A stretch of 39,748 nt of DNA from assembly GCF_016612545.1 (NCBI RefSeq), contig NZ_JAENRY010000106.1, positions 32,501-72,248 on the forward strand, in the 5' to 3' direction. Position 1 is the stretch's first letter. Each line of letters starts with the position of its first letter. The position numbers and the translations under genes were made by a program. Shown one piece after another: positions 1 through 9,703 of this stretch. Under the pieces are notes generated by a model. That model worked only from the letters and a program-made list of their open reading frames with translations. It did no database searches and was not told where the DNA came from. The DNA comes from Streptomyces sp. MBT65 (GTDB lineage: Bacteria > Actinomycetota > Actinomycetes > Streptomycetales > Streptomycetaceae).

Positions 1-1105
<1,105 letters not shown>

Positions 1106-1196
1106 CAGTTGCTCGCGTCCACTGTGTTGGTTCTGAAACCACGAACAACCCCATTGCCATGGTCACGGCAGTGGTGCGGTTGATGTGTTTCATAGT

Positions 1197-1316
1197 GTTT
1201 CGGTGGTCATAGCGTGAGGGAAACGCCCGGTTACATTCCGAACCCGGAAGCTAAGCCTTACAGCGCCGATGGTACTGCAGGGGGGACCCTGTGGGAGAGT
1301 AGGACGCCGCCGAACA
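1197..1316 (+). rRNA. 5S ribosomal RNA
   Basis: A roughly 120-base segment begins GTTTCGGTGGTCATAGCG and ends GACGCCGCCGAAC, with pairing between its two ends. It contains the conserved loop ACATTCCGAACCCGGAAGC, as in actinobacterial 5S rRNA. It follows the 23S gene after a short spacer in the usual rrn operon order and is followed directly by a strong terminator. Ends are estimated from the terminal helix and may be off by one to three bases. No tRNA is seen after it. Confidence 0.95.
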
Positions 1317-1324
1317 ATCTTTGG

Positions 1325-1375
1325 AGGACCCCTGGTCCCAGCGTTCACGCTGGGACCAGGGGTCCTTTTGTTTTT
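1325..1375 (+). terminator. Terminator of the rRNA operon
   Basis: A perfect inverted repeat with 19-base arms (1325-1343 and 1348-1366, starting AGGACCCCTGG) and a 4-base TTCA loop is followed by a T-rich run (TTTTGTTTTT). It lies nine bases after the 5S gene, so it is the intrinsic terminator of the rrn operon. Confidence 0.95.
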
Positions 1376-1462
1376 CCAGAAACTTTCAGAAACACAGTCC
1401 GGAGCGCGCCGAGTAGCTGGCTGCGCGAGAATGACTTGCGGTACCGAAGACAGGAGTCACCG

Positions 1463-3741
1463 ATGTCCACCAACTCTCCCGAGGACCGACCGGAGCGCGA
1501 GGAGCGGCGACGGGACACTGGTGACCGCGGTGACCGTGGCGGGTACCGCGGAGGCCCGAGCCGTAGCAACGATCGTGGCAACGACAATCGTGGCGGCGCC
1601 CCCCGTCGTGACGACCGTGGCGGCAGCGGTGGCGGTGGCGATCGCGGTGGGTTCCGTGGGCGTGATGACCGTCCGGCCGGCCCGCGTCGCGATGACCGTT
1701 CCTCGGCTCCGCGTCGTGACGACCGTCCCGCCGGTCCCCGTCGTGATGACCGTGGCGCTGATCGCGGAAGCCGTCCCGGTGGTTTCCGTCGGGACGACAA
1801 CCGTGGCGAGCGGCCCGCGTTCCGGCGCGACGACCGCAGCGACAACCGGAACGACAACCGGGGTGGCGAGCGTCGCGACGACAACCGTGGTGATCGCGGT
1901 GGTTTCCGGCGCGATGACAGTCGTGGCGAGCGTCCGCCCTTCCGCCGGGACGACAACCGCGGTGGCGGTGGTGGTTTCCGGCGTGACGACAGTCGCGGTG
2001 AGCGTCCGCCGTTCCGGCGTGATGACCGGGACAACCGGGGTGGCGAGCGTCCTGCCTTCCGGCGCGACGACGACCGTGGTGAGCGCGGCAGCTACCCTCG
2101 CCGCGATGACCGTGGCGGCAGGATCGCGGAAGCCGTCCCGGTGGTTTCCGTCGGGACGACAACCGTGGCGAGCGGCCCGCTTTCCGGCGCGACGACCGCA
2201 GCGACAACCGGAACGACAACCGGGGTGGCGAGCGTCCACCCTTCCGGCGTGACGACCGTAGGGACGACCGCCGTGACGGCGACCGCCCCGCGTTCCGGCG
2301 TGATGACGACCGTGGTGACCGTGGCAGCTACCCCCGCCGCGACGACCGTCCGGCCGGTCCGCGTCGTGATGACCGTGGCGGCGAGCGTCCGGCCTTCCGT
2401 CGGGACGACAACCGTGGTGAGCGGCCGCCGTTCCGTCGCGACGACCGTGACAACCGGGGCGAGCGTCCTGCCTTCAGGCGCGACGACGACCGTGGGGACC
2501 GTGGTGGGTTCCGTGGGCGTGACGACCGTTCCTCCGCTCCGCGTCGCGATGACCGTCCCGCCGGCCCGCGCCGTGACGACCGTCCGGTCGGCCCCCGTCG
2601 CGATGACCGTGGCGGCGAGCGCGGAGGGTTCCGTCGGGACGACAGCCGTGGTGAGCGGCCCGCGTTCCGGCGTGACGACGACCGTGGTGACCGTGGCAGC
2701 TACCCCCGCCGCGATGACCGCCGTGATGACCGTCGGGGCGACGACCGCCGTGGTGGCGGCAGCCGGTTCCGCGACGAGCGTGACCGCGACCGTGAGCCGA
2801 TCAAGCGGTTGCCGATCCCCGAGGACGTCACGGGCGAGGAGATCGACAAGGACGTACGGCAGGAGCTGTTGAGTCTGCCGAAGGGGCTTGCGGAGGATGT
2901 CGCCAAGAACCTGGTGATGGTCGCCCGGCTCATCGACGAGGACCCCGAGGGCGCCTACGCCTACTCCAAGATCGCCCTGCGACTGGCGTCGCGTGTCGCC
3001 GCCGTGCGTGAGGCGGCCGGGTTCGCGGCGTACGCGAACCAGAAGTACAGCGAGGCGCTGGCCGAGTTCCGAGCCGCACGGCGGATGACCGGCAGCGTGG
3101 ACCTGTGGCCCGTGATGGCCGACTGCGAGCGTGGGCTCGGGCGGCCGGAGAAGGCGCTGGAGATGGCCGGGGCCCCCGAGGTGCACAAGCTCGACAAGGC
3201 CGGGCAGGTGGAGATGCGGCTCGTCGCGGCCGGCGCCCGGCGTGACATGGACCAGCTCGACGCGGCCATCGTCACCTTGCAGAGCCCCGAGTTGGCCTCG
3301 AACACCGTGCAGCCGTGGACCGCGCGACTGCGGTACGCCTACGCCGACGCCCTGCTCGCCGCCGGCCGTGAGGGCGAGGCGCGGGAATGGTTCGCCAAGG
3401 CCGTCGAGTCCGACAAGGACGGCAGCACGGACGCGTCGGACCGGCTCGCCGAGATGGACGGTGTCGCGTTCGTCGACGCGTTCGTCGAGGACGATGACGA
3501 GGACGACGAGCGCGACGACGTGGCCGAGCCCCAGGAGGCCCCCGTGGCCGACGAGGTGGAAGCCGACATCGACGACGAGGATGACGAAGACGAGGTCGAG
3601 GACGAGGACGACGACATCGAGGACGTCGCGCCCGAAGCCGAAGCCGAAGTCGAGGCGGACGACGAGGTCGAGACCGACTTCGATGCCAAGGAAGACATCG
3701 TCAAGGAAGACGTCGTCAAAGAAGAAGACGACAAGGACTGA
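1463..3741 (+). CDS. Arg/Asp/Gly-repeat protein with TPR-like domain and acidic tail; internal frameshift
   Basis: The ATG at 1463 follows CAGGAG (1451-1456). The first part is built of degenerate repeats such as RRDDRG, GERPAFRRDD and DRGGFRR. The frame that starts at 1463 stays in this pattern only to about 2117. From 2122 the same repeat pattern continues in the next frame, without a stop, to TGA at 3739-3741. The second part has a domain from about 2809 with helical, TPR-like stretches (AYAYSKIALRLASR, EALAEFRAARR, GEAREWFAKAVESD) and ends in a long Asp/Glu-rich tail. Adding one base near 2120 restores a continuous repeat, so a one-base deletion or sequencing error is the simplest reading. 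Position next to a HAD phosphatase matches TPR gene Rv1691 beside Rv1692 in M. tuberculosis. The low-complexity RGG-like half suggests RNA binding; function is unknown. Confidence 0.8.
1760..2236 (+). repeat. 115-bp direct repeat (1760-1874 and 2122-2236) inside the Arg/Asp/Gly gene
   Basis: Two copies of a 115-bp segment, starting GATCGCGGAAGCCG, differ at one base by reading (GCGTTCC versus GCTTTCC). Their offset is 362 bp, which is not a multiple of three, so the second copy is in a different frame from the first. The copies sit within about 1.3 kb of shorter degenerate repeats that encode RRDDRG-type peptides. The arrangement fits replication slippage or a misassembled repeat, and it marks the frameshift point of the gene. 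Confidence 0.9.
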
Positions 3742-3763
3742 CGACACCGCACCACGTCAGTGA

Positions 3764-3799
3764 AAAGGGCGGGACCCCGACACCGGGGTCCCGCCCTTT
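3764..3799. terminator. Bidirectional terminator between convergent genes
   Basis: A perfect hairpin has 16-base arms (3764-3779, 3784-3799; AAAGGGCGGGACCCCG) and a 4-base loop. A-rich and T-rich ends on the two sides let it act on both strands. It lies between the stop of the TPR gene (3741) and the stop of the convergent DUF1015 gene (3815). Confidence 0.92.
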
Positions 3800-3814
3800 C
3801 GCGTGTCCGGGGTC

Positions 3815-5107
3815 TCAGACGTCCAGCGCGCGCAGCACCAGCCCCGACGCCGGTTTCGGGCCGAAGGACGTCGACTTGCGGGGCATCGTGACGCCCTGGC
3901 GGGCCAGGTCGCGTACGACCTCCTCGCGGACGGGGTGCATCAACACGGCCGTACCGCCGTCGCGTTCGGCCTTGCGGACCGTGGCGGCGGTGTCGTGGAT
4001 GTAGGCGATGCGGGTCGGGTCATCCTCGGGGATGAGCCAGACGTGGTCCAGGAGGGTGGCATGCAGGACCGTGGCATCCAGGGTGCGCCAGGCGGCGGGG
4101 CGGTCGGCCGGGATCGTACGGGCCAGGAGGTCCGGGTCCGGGTGGTCGACCAGGTGGAACGCGCCGTCGCCGGCGAGGAGGAAGGCGTTGCCCGCGCAGG
4201 CCGCGTCGGCCAGGACCTCCAGGGCTTCGGGGAGGGGCACTTCCAGGCGTCGTACCCGGAAGAGACCGTCCAGCGACGACAGCGCGTCGGCCACCGGGAG
4301 CCCGTGCAGAAGGCGGTGGATCGCGCGGACGCGGAGCGGGTAGCGGACCGTGTCGACGAGGAGGACCAGACCGTAGTCCCAGGGGCTGGGGGAGGGGTGC
4401 TCCGCGCGTAGACGTCGGTAGGTCGCCCAGCGGTGGTGGCCGTCCGCGATCAGGGCCTGGTGGTGGGCGAGGTCCGTCTGGATGCGGGACAGGTCGGTGG
4501 GGTCGGTGACCGACCAGAGGCGGTGGCTGTAGCCGTCCTCCGTAGTGGTCGACAGGAGGGCGGGGGCCTCCGCGATGCGCTCGACGACCGTCGTCGTGTC
4601 GGCCGGTGAGCCGTTGCCCCGGTAGGTCAGGAGCAGGGGTTCCAGGTTCGCGGAGGTGGCGCGCATGAGGGCCGCGCGATCGGCGACCACGTGCGGCATG
4701 ACGTCCTCGTGCGGCAGGACCACGCCCTCCGAGGGGTCCGACAGGCGCAGCGCGCCGATGACCCCGCGCTGCAACAGGCCGTTGCCGTCGCTCTGTTCGT
4801 ACACGTACAGGCCGGGCTCGGGGTCGGTGGTGAGGACCCCCTCGGAGAGCCAGCGGTGCAGGGTGTCGGCGGCCTGTTCGTTGCGGGCGCCGACGGTGGT
4901 GGCCTGCGGGAGGATCAGCCGGACGATGTTGTGCGGGTCGGAGTTCTGCAGATGGTGCAGACCGTCGGGGCGTACGACGACGTCGTACGGTGGGGACGTC
5001 ACGGCGGCCAGGCTGCCGACCAGGTCGGGGTCGTAGCGAAGGCCTCGGAACGGGGTGAGTTCCAGGCCTCGGCGCTCCGTTGCTTCCGAGTGACCTGCGG
5101 TGTTCAT
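3815..5107 (-). CDS. DUF1015 family protein
   Basis: This 430-residue protein has the usual length and layout of the DUF1015 family. An N-terminal stretch LTPFRGLRYDP is followed by VTSPPYDVV, then NIVRLILP, and a central IADGHHRWATY motif. These are typical of the family, which is common in actinobacteria and thermophiles and has no firmly established reaction. No signal peptide or membrane segment is visible, so it is probably cytosolic. The ATG at 5107 lies 72 bases from the start of the divergent HAD gene, so the two probably have back-to-back promoters. It ends at the bidirectional terminator. The family assignment is strong; the function is not known. Confidence 0.88.
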   Translation of the reverse strand: MNTAGHSEATERRGLELTPFRGLRYDPDLVGSLAAVTSPPYDVVVRPDGLHHLQNSDPHNIVRLILPQATTVGARNEQAADTLHRWLSEGVLTTDPEPGLYVYEQSDGNGLLQRGVIGALRLSDPSEGVVLPHEDVMPHVVADRAALMRATSANLEPLLLTYRGNGSPADTTTVVERIAEAPALLSTTTEDGYSHRLWSVTDPTDLSRIQTDLAHHQALIADGHHRWATYRRLRAEHPSPSPWDYGLVLLVDTVRYPLRVRAIHRLLHGLPVADALSSLDGLFRVRRLEVPLPEALEVLADAACAGNAFLLAGDGAFHLVDHPDPDLLARTIPADRPAAWRTLDATVLHATLLDHVWLIPEDDPTRIAYIHDTAATVRKAERDGGTAVLMHPVREEVVRDLARQGVTMPRKSTSFGPKPASGLVLRALDV

Positions 5108-5179
5108 CCCGGCATCGTACGTGTGTCAGTGGCGTGCGGGATGATCGGGTGAAAGCGATCGAACGAGGAGCGATGTGGA

Positions 5180-6208
5180 ATGAGCCAGAGCGTCAGGACG
5201 AGTCCCGAGGGCAGTGGCCGGGCCCTGAGCGAGGCGTACGACACGGCGCTGCTCGACCTCGACGGGGTGGTGTACGCGGGGGGCAACGCGATCGCCCATG
5301 CCGTCGACTCGCTCGCCACCGCGCGTGCGTGCGGGATGCGGCTCGCGTATGTCACGAACAACGCGCTGCGGACGCCCGATGCCGTCGCCGAGCACCTCAC
5401 CGAGCTGGGGATACCGACCGGCGCCGATGACGTCATCACCTCCGCGCAGGCCGTCGCCCGGCTGATCAGCGAGCAGGTGCCGGCGGGTGCCCGGGTGTTG
5501 GTGATCGGCGGGGAGGGGCTGCGGGTCGCGCTGCGCGAGCGCGGGCTCGAGCCCGTCGACTCGGCCGAGGACGGGCCGGTGGCGGTCGTGCAGGGCTACG
5601 GCGGTCCCGACCTGGCATGGGGACGGTTCGCGGAGGCCTGTTACGCGATCGCGCGCGGGGTGCCGTGGTTCGCGTCCAACACCGACCTGACGATCCCGAG
5701 CGCGCGCGGCATCGCGCCGGGCAACGGCGCGGCGGTGGAGGTCGTACGGATAGCCACCGGAGCCGAGCCTCAGGTGGCGGGCAAGCCGTTGCCGCCCATG
5801 CACAAGGAGACGATCCTGCGGACGGGCGCCGAGCGGCCGTTGGTGGTGGGCGACAGGCTGGACACGGACATCGAGGGGGCGTTCAACGGGGAGGTCGATT
5901 CGCTGCTCGTCCTGACGGGCGTGACGGACGGCGCGCAGTTGCTCGCCGCGCCGCCGCAGCACCGGCCGACGTACGTCGACGCCGATCTGCGGGGGATGCT
6001 CACCGGGCAGCCCGAGGTCACCGGGGCGGGAGACGGCTTCCGGTGCGGGGGGTGGACCGCGACGGCGGGCCGCGACCGGCTGGAACTCGACGGTGACGGC
6101 GAGCCCCTGGACGGGCTCCGGGCGCTCTGCGCGGCGGCCTGGACGGCGGCGGGGGACGGCTCCTGCGCGCTGGACGCGGAGAAGGCGCTGGCGCGACTGG
6201 GGCTGTGA
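5180..6208 (+). CDS. HAD superfamily (class IIA) sugar or glycerol phosphatase
   Basis: This 342-residue HAD hydrolase has motif I DLDGVVYAGG (nucleophile Asp near residue 26 and acid/base Asp two residues on), motif II VTNNA, the Lys of motif III in AGKPLPP, and motif IV VGDRLDTDIEGA. The large cap between motifs II and III marks the NagD-like IIA class. The ATG at 5180 has GAGGAG nine bases upstream. M. tuberculosis Rv1692, in the same position beside a TPR gene and tlyA, is a glycerol-3-phosphate phosphatase that recycles phospholipid head groups. The same role is a reasonable inference from position, but 4-nitrophenylphosphatase or phosphoglycolate phosphatase activity cannot be excluded. 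The roughly 70 C-terminal residues after TYVDADLRGML form a small extra domain. Confidence 0.88.
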   Translation: MSQSVRTSPEGSGRALSEAYDTALLDLDGVVYAGGNAIAHAVDSLATARACGMRLAYVTNNALRTPDAVAEHLTELGIPTGADDVITSAQAVARLISEQVPAGARVLVIGGEGLRVALRERGLEPVDSAEDGPVAVVQGYGGPDLAWGRFAEACYAIARGVPWFASNTDLTIPSARGIAPGNGAAVEVVRIATGAEPQVAGKPLPPMHKETILRTGAERPLVVGDRLDTDIEGAFNGEVDSLLVLTGVTDGAQLLAAPPQHRPTYVDADLRGMLTGQPEVTGAGDGFRCGGWTATAGRDRLELDGDGEPLDGLRALCAAAWTAAGDGSCALDAEKALARLGL

Positions 6209-6247
6209 AGTGGGCGTTCCAGAGGGACTCACCTGACGGGCGGCATG

Positions 6248-6271
6248 CGAGGGTAGGCTAACCTAACCTCG
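6248..6271 (+). promoter_or_regulatory. Iron box (DtxR/DmdR-type operator) over a probable leaderless promoter
   Basis: Bases 6248-6266 match the actinobacterial iron box TTAGGTTAGGCTAACCTAA at 16 of 19 positions by reading. The right half is perfect and the left half has three mismatches. A -10 like TAACCT (6259-6264) lies inside the box and would place the transcript start at about 6271, on the GTG of the first permease gene. This predicts a leaderless mRNA shut off by iron-loaded DmdR1/DtxR. Confidence 0.85.
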
Positions 6272-7314
6272 TGTTGGTCGACAGTCCCCCAGAACAGCGC
6301 GCGGAGACCGCCCCCGCGCCCCCAACCCGCCGGGCGATACGGGTCCTTGGGCTCCTCGTCTCGGTGGCGCTCCTGGTGCTCGTCGCCCTGGCGAGCATCG
6401 CGATCGGCGCGAAATCGCTGCCGTTGGGGGATGTGTGGCACGGCCTGTTCCATGACTCGGGGACGTACGCGGACGTCGTGGTCGGCGACCGGATCTCCCG
6501 TACGGTCCTCGGGCTGCTCGCCGGTGCCGCGCTCGGCCTCTCCGGCGCGGTCCTCCAGGCGCTCACCCGTAACCCGCTCGCGGACCCGGGGCTGCTCGGC
6601 ATCAACGCCGGCGCCTCGGCCGCGGTCGTCACCGCCATCACCTACTTCGGCGTGACGAGCCTGAGCGGCTACGTCTGGTTCGCGTTCGCGGGTGCGGCCG
6701 TCGTCGGCGCGCTGGTCTGGTTCCTGGGCGGCAGCCGGGGTGCCACCCCCGTGCGCCTCGCGCTCGCCGGCACCGCGATCAGCGCCGCGCTCTACGGCTA
6801 TCTCCAGGCCGTCATGATCATGGACGACGCGGCGCTCTCCAAGATGCGCTTCTGGACGGTCGGTTCACTGGCCTCGGCCACCGGCTCGACCATCACCCAG
6901 GTCGCGCCGTTCCTCGCGGTCGGCACGGTGATCTCCCTGTTGCTGGCCCGGCCGCTGAACGCGGTGGCGATGGGCGACGACACCGCGCGTGCCCTCGGCG
7001 CGAACCTCAACCGGACCCGGGCGCTCGCCATGCTCTCCGCGACCGTGCTGTGCGGCGCGGCGACCGCAGCCTGCGGCCCGATCGTGTTCGTCGGCCTGAT
7101 GGTGCCGCATGTGGTGCGCTCGTTCACGGGCCCCGACCTGCGCTGGATCCTGCCGTACGCCACGGTCCTGTCGCCCGTGCTGCTGCTCGGTGCCGACGTG
7201 CTCGGCCGGTTGATCGCGCGGCCCGCGGAGCTTCAGGTCGGCATCGTCACCGCAGTTATCGGCGGTCCGGTCTTCATCTACCTCGTACGGCGCCGAAGGA
7301 CGACTCAGCTGTGA
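6271..7314 (+). CDS. Iron-siderophore ABC transporter permease (FecCD family), first subunit
   Basis: This 347-residue integral membrane protein belongs to the FecCD/BtuC permease family. Typical signatures are RISRTVLGLLAGAALGLSGAVLQ preceded by a first helix, then TRNPLADPGLLGINAGAS, and near the end CGPIVFVGLMVPHVVR, the segment that contacts the ATPase. About nine hydrophobic segments can be seen. The start is GTG at 6271, with no upstream ribosome site but a promoter directly before it, so the transcript is probably leaderless. The gene overlaps the next permease by four bases (GTGA). With the second permease and the ATPase it forms a ferric-siderophore importer in the cytoplasmic membrane. 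No substrate-binding lipoprotein gene is adjacent, so one must be supplied from elsewhere. Confidence 0.93.
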   Translation: MLVDSPPEQRAETAPAPPTRRAIRVLGLLVSVALLVLVALASIAIGAKSLPLGDVWHGLFHDSGTYADVVVGDRISRTVLGLLAGAALGLSGAVLQALTRNPLADPGLLGINAGASAAVVTAITYFGVTSLSGYVWFAFAGAAVVGALVWFLGGSRGATPVRLALAGTAISAALYGYLQAVMIMDDAALSKMRFWTVGSLASATGSTITQVAPFLAVGTVISLLLARPLNAVAMGDDTARALGANLNRTRALAMLSATVLCGAATAACGPIVFVGLMVPHVVRSFTGPDLRWILPYATVLSPVLLLGADVLGRLIARPAELQVGIVTAVIGGPVFIYLVRRRRTTQL

Positions 7315-8405
7315 ATCCCTCTCGTACGACGGCGGAGGACGGCCCGGCTGTACAGGCTCCCCCCGTGCGGGCCTCCCGTGACCGGGCCGTACGGACCGGT
7401 GGCCTCTCCTTCCGCTTCGACCTCCGGGCCTTCACGGTCGTCGTCCTCCTCCTGGTCTGCGCGCTCGCCGCGAGCGTCGTGCTGATCGGTACCGGTGACT
7501 TCCCGATCCCGGCCGGTGACGTCCTCAAGACGCTGTTCGGGGGCGGTGACAAGGGCCAGGAGTTCATCGTCAACGAACTGCGGCTGCCGCGCGTCCTCGT
7601 CGGGCTGCTGGTCGGCGCCTCGCTCGGTCTCGGCGGTGCGCTGTTCCAGTCCATCTCCCGTAATCCGCTGGGGAGTCCGGACGTGCTCGGTCTCTCGCAG
7701 GGGTCGACGGCCGGGGCGCTCGTCATGATCGTGCTGTTCTCCGGCAGCGCGACCGCCGTCACCCTCGGGTCCCTGGTCGGCGGTCTGGTGACCGGGGTCG
7801 CGATCTATCTGCTCGCCTGGAAGCAGGGGGTGCACGGGTACCGGCTCGTCCTGGTCGGCATCGGCGTCTCCGCCGTCGTCACCGCGGTCAACGGCTATCT
7901 GCTCACGAAGGCCGATCTCGTCGACGCGGCCCGCGCGGTCGTGTGGATGACCGGTTCCCTCAACGGCCGTGACTGGACCCAGGTCTGGCCGCTGCTCGCG
8001 CTGTGCGCCGTACTCCTGCCGCTCGTCCTCGCCAACGCGCGCGGGCTGCGGATGATGGAGATGGGCGACGACGTGTCGTATGCCCTCGGGGTGCGTGTCG
8101 AGCGCGTACGGCTGCTGCTGTTGGTGGCCGCCGTGCTGCTCACCGCGGCCGCGACCGCCGCCGCCGGACCGGTCGGCTTCGTCGCTCTTACGGCGCCGCA
8201 GCTCGCCCGGCGCCTGACCCGCTCGCCGGGTCCGAACCTGGTGCCCTCGCTGTGCATGGGCGCCACCCTGCTGGTCACCGCCGACTGGGCCTCCCAACGG
8301 GCGTTCGGCGCCGACCAGTTGCCCGTGGGCGTGGTCACCGGAGTCCTCGGCGGGGTCTACCTGCTGTGGCTGCTGGTCACCGAGCGCAAGGCGGGCCGGA
8401 TATGA
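7311..8405 (+). CDS. Iron-siderophore ABC transporter permease (FecCD family), second subunit
   Basis: The start is GTG at 7311, overlapping the previous stop by four bases, which gives 364 residues. About 40 hydrophilic residues precede the first membrane segment. Family signatures are RLPRVLVGLLVGASLGLGG, SRNPLGSPDVLGLSQGS and AGPVGFVALTAPQLARRL near the C-terminus. About nine to ten membrane segments can be counted. It should pair with the upstream permease as a heterodimeric channel for a ferric-siderophore complex. The reading frame stays open well upstream of 7311, but that part overlaps the first permease and lacks family similarity. The stop overlaps the ATPase start (ATGA at 8402-8405), so translation of all three genes is probably coupled. 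Confidence 0.93.
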   Translation: MNPSRTTAEDGPAVQAPPVRASRDRAVRTGGLSFRFDLRAFTVVVLLLVCALAASVVLIGTGDFPIPAGDVLKTLFGGGDKGQEFIVNELRLPRVLVGLLVGASLGLGGALFQSISRNPLGSPDVLGLSQGSTAGALVMIVLFSGSATAVTLGSLVGGLVTGVAIYLLAWKQGVHGYRLVLVGIGVSAVVTAVNGYLLTKADLVDAARAVVWMTGSLNGRDWTQVWPLLALCAVLLPLVLANARGLRMMEMGDDVSYALGVRVERVRLLLLVAAVLLTAAATAAAGPVGFVALTAPQLARRLTRSPGPNLVPSLCMGATLLVTADWASQRAFGADQLPVGVVTGVLGGVYLLWLLVTERKAGRI

Positions 8406-9292
8406 GCAAGCAGAGCAACCAGCGCGGCCTCAGCAGCGGGCTGAACAACCGAAGGAGCACCGTGAACCGCCTGTCCGCCGAGAACGTCACCCTCGCCTAC
8501 GACCAGCGAGTCATCGCACGCGAGCTGTCGGTGGAGATACCCGACAACTCCTTCACGGTGATCGTCGGCCCGAACGCGTGCGGCAAGTCCACGCTGCTGC
8601 GCGCCCTGTCGCGGATGCTGAGGCCGAGCGAGGGCCGGGTGCTGCTCGACGGGCAGGTCATCCAGTCGATGCCGGCGAAGAAGGTCGCGCGCACCCTGGG
8701 CCTGCTCCCGCAGTCGTCCATCGCGCCGGACGGGATCACCGTCGGCGACCTCGTGGGCCGCGGCCGGTACCCGCACCAGGGCATCCTGCGCCAGTGGTCC
8801 CAGGAGGACGAGCGGGTCGTACAGGAGTCGATGGCGCAGACCGGTGTCGCCGAGCTGGCCGATCGCTATGTCGACGAACTCTCGGGCGGGCAGCGGCAGC
8901 GGGTGTGGATCGCGATGGCGCTCGCCCAGCAGACGCCCCTGCTGCTGCTCGACGAGCCGACCACCTATCTGGACATCCAGCACCAGATCGACGTCCTCGA
9001 CCTGTGCGCCGAACTGCACGAGGAGCAGGGCCGCACGCTGGTCGCGGTGCTCCACGACCTCAACCACGCGGCCCGGTACGCCACCCACCTCATCGCGCTG
9101 CGGGAGGGTTCGGTCATCGCGCAGGGCGCGCCGGGCGACATCGTCACGGCCGAACTGGTCGAGGAGGTCTTCGGACTGCGCTGCCAGGTCATCGACGACC
9201 CGGAGACGGGGACACCGCTGGTGGTGCCGGCCGCCCGCAAGGCACGCGCGCGTACCGACCTCGACAAAGTGGCCGCTGCAGAAGCCTCCTGA
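8402..9292 (+). CDS. Iron-siderophore ABC transporter ATP-binding protein
   Basis: This is a FepC/FhuC-like ATPase. With ATG 8402 as start, Walker A GPNACGKST is at residues 56-64, the signature LSGGQRQR near 160, Walker B LLLLDEPT near 180 and the H-loop VLHDLNH near 217. It would energise the two FecCD permeases on the cytoplasmic side. Two starts are possible. ATG 8402 overlaps the permease stop (ATGA) and allows coupling. GTG 8462 is preceded by a near-perfect ribosome site, GAAGGAG, and gives the length usual for the family, so it may be the real one. The last roughly 25 residues are a charged tail without similarity. The gene converges on the SCP2 gene with 20 bases between stops and no clear terminator. 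Confidence 0.93.
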   Translation: MSKQSNQRGLSSGLNNRRSTVNRLSAENVTLAYDQRVIARELSVEIPDNSFTVIVGPNACGKSTLLRALSRMLRPSEGRVLLDGQVIQSMPAKKVARTLGLLPQSSIAPDGITVGDLVGRGRYPHQGILRQWSQEDERVVQESMAQTGVAELADRYVDELSGGQRQRVWIAMALAQQTPLLLLDEPTTYLDIQHQIDVLDLCAELHEEQGRTLVAVLHDLNHAARYATHLIALREGSVIAQGAPGDIVTAELVEEVFGLRCQVIDDPETGTPLVVPAARKARARTDLDKVAAAEAS

Positions 9293-9312
9293 AGCTACCG
9301 AAGCCCCCCGAA

Positions 9313-9660
9313 CTACAGAAGCTTCCTGAGGCGGAACAGGTCGAACACGTTGGCCTCCAGCTTCACCCGGCCCGAGCCCCAGGCCTTCGCGAAGTTCAGG
9401 CCGCCGTTGACCATGGCCACCAGGTCGTCACCGGCCATGGTCAGCCTGATCTGGGCCTTCTCCGCAGGAAGGCCCTGCACGGTCTCGTCCACCACGATGC
9501 GGCCGCCGGACAGCCGCCCGACGAACGTGATGTCGAGGTCGGTGATCCGGCAGCTGACCGAACGGTCCATGGCCGCCGCTGCGCGGACATTCCCGTCGGC
9601 CTTCTGCATGTTGTCGGAGAGCTTCTCGAGTGCGACGCGGCACTCTTCGATCGTTGCCAT
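9313..9660 (-). CDS. SCP2 sterol-binding domain protein
   Basis: A single small domain of 115 residues resembles SCP2/UbiJ-type lipid-binding folds: ITDLDITFVGRLSGGRIVV, then KAQIRLTMAGDDLVAMVNG, then a helix NFAKAWGSGRVKLEAN. The second strand pair and the phrase ending in a segment like SGRVKLEANVFDLFRLR are typical of actinobacterial SCP2 proteins. They are thought to bind a hydrophobic ligand; no catalytic residues are evident and no signal sequence is present. It is transcribed divergently from the small gene at 9703, with 42 bases between the starts. No strong ribosome site is seen before ATG 9660. Its ligand cannot be told from the sequence. Confidence 0.85.
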   Translation of the reverse strand: MATIEECRVALEKLSDNMQKADGNVRAAAAMDRSVSCRITDLDITFVGRLSGGRIVVDETVQGLPAEKAQIRLTMAGDDLVAMVNGGLNFAKAWGSGRVKLEANVFDLFRLRKLL

Positions 9661-9690
9661 CGTGATCGACGGTACCCCAGGCCGTCGGGG

Positions 9691-9703
9691 TAGCGTCTGG
9701 GCA
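9691..9703 (+). promoter_or_regulatory. Candidate -10 element for a leaderless transcript
   Basis: TAGCGT (9691-9696) fits the actinobacterial TANNNT -10 pattern and lies six bases before the ATG at 9703. No ribosome site fits in the gap. Transcription would begin at or next to the start codon, giving a leaderless mRNA for the small protein and perhaps for tlyA-nadK downstream. Confidence 0.5.

Noticed and set aside
2809..3741. A separate gene starting at TTG 2809 for the TPR-like domain
   Set aside because: The same frame continues upstream to 2122 with the Arg/Asp/Gly repeat peptide and without a stop, and no ribosome site precedes 2809. It is the second part of one frameshifted gene.
9279..9329. 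A 14-bp near-repeat CAGAAGC(C/T)TCCTGA at 9279 and 9316
   Set aside because: It falls at the ends of two convergent genes and is too short and single to support a function.
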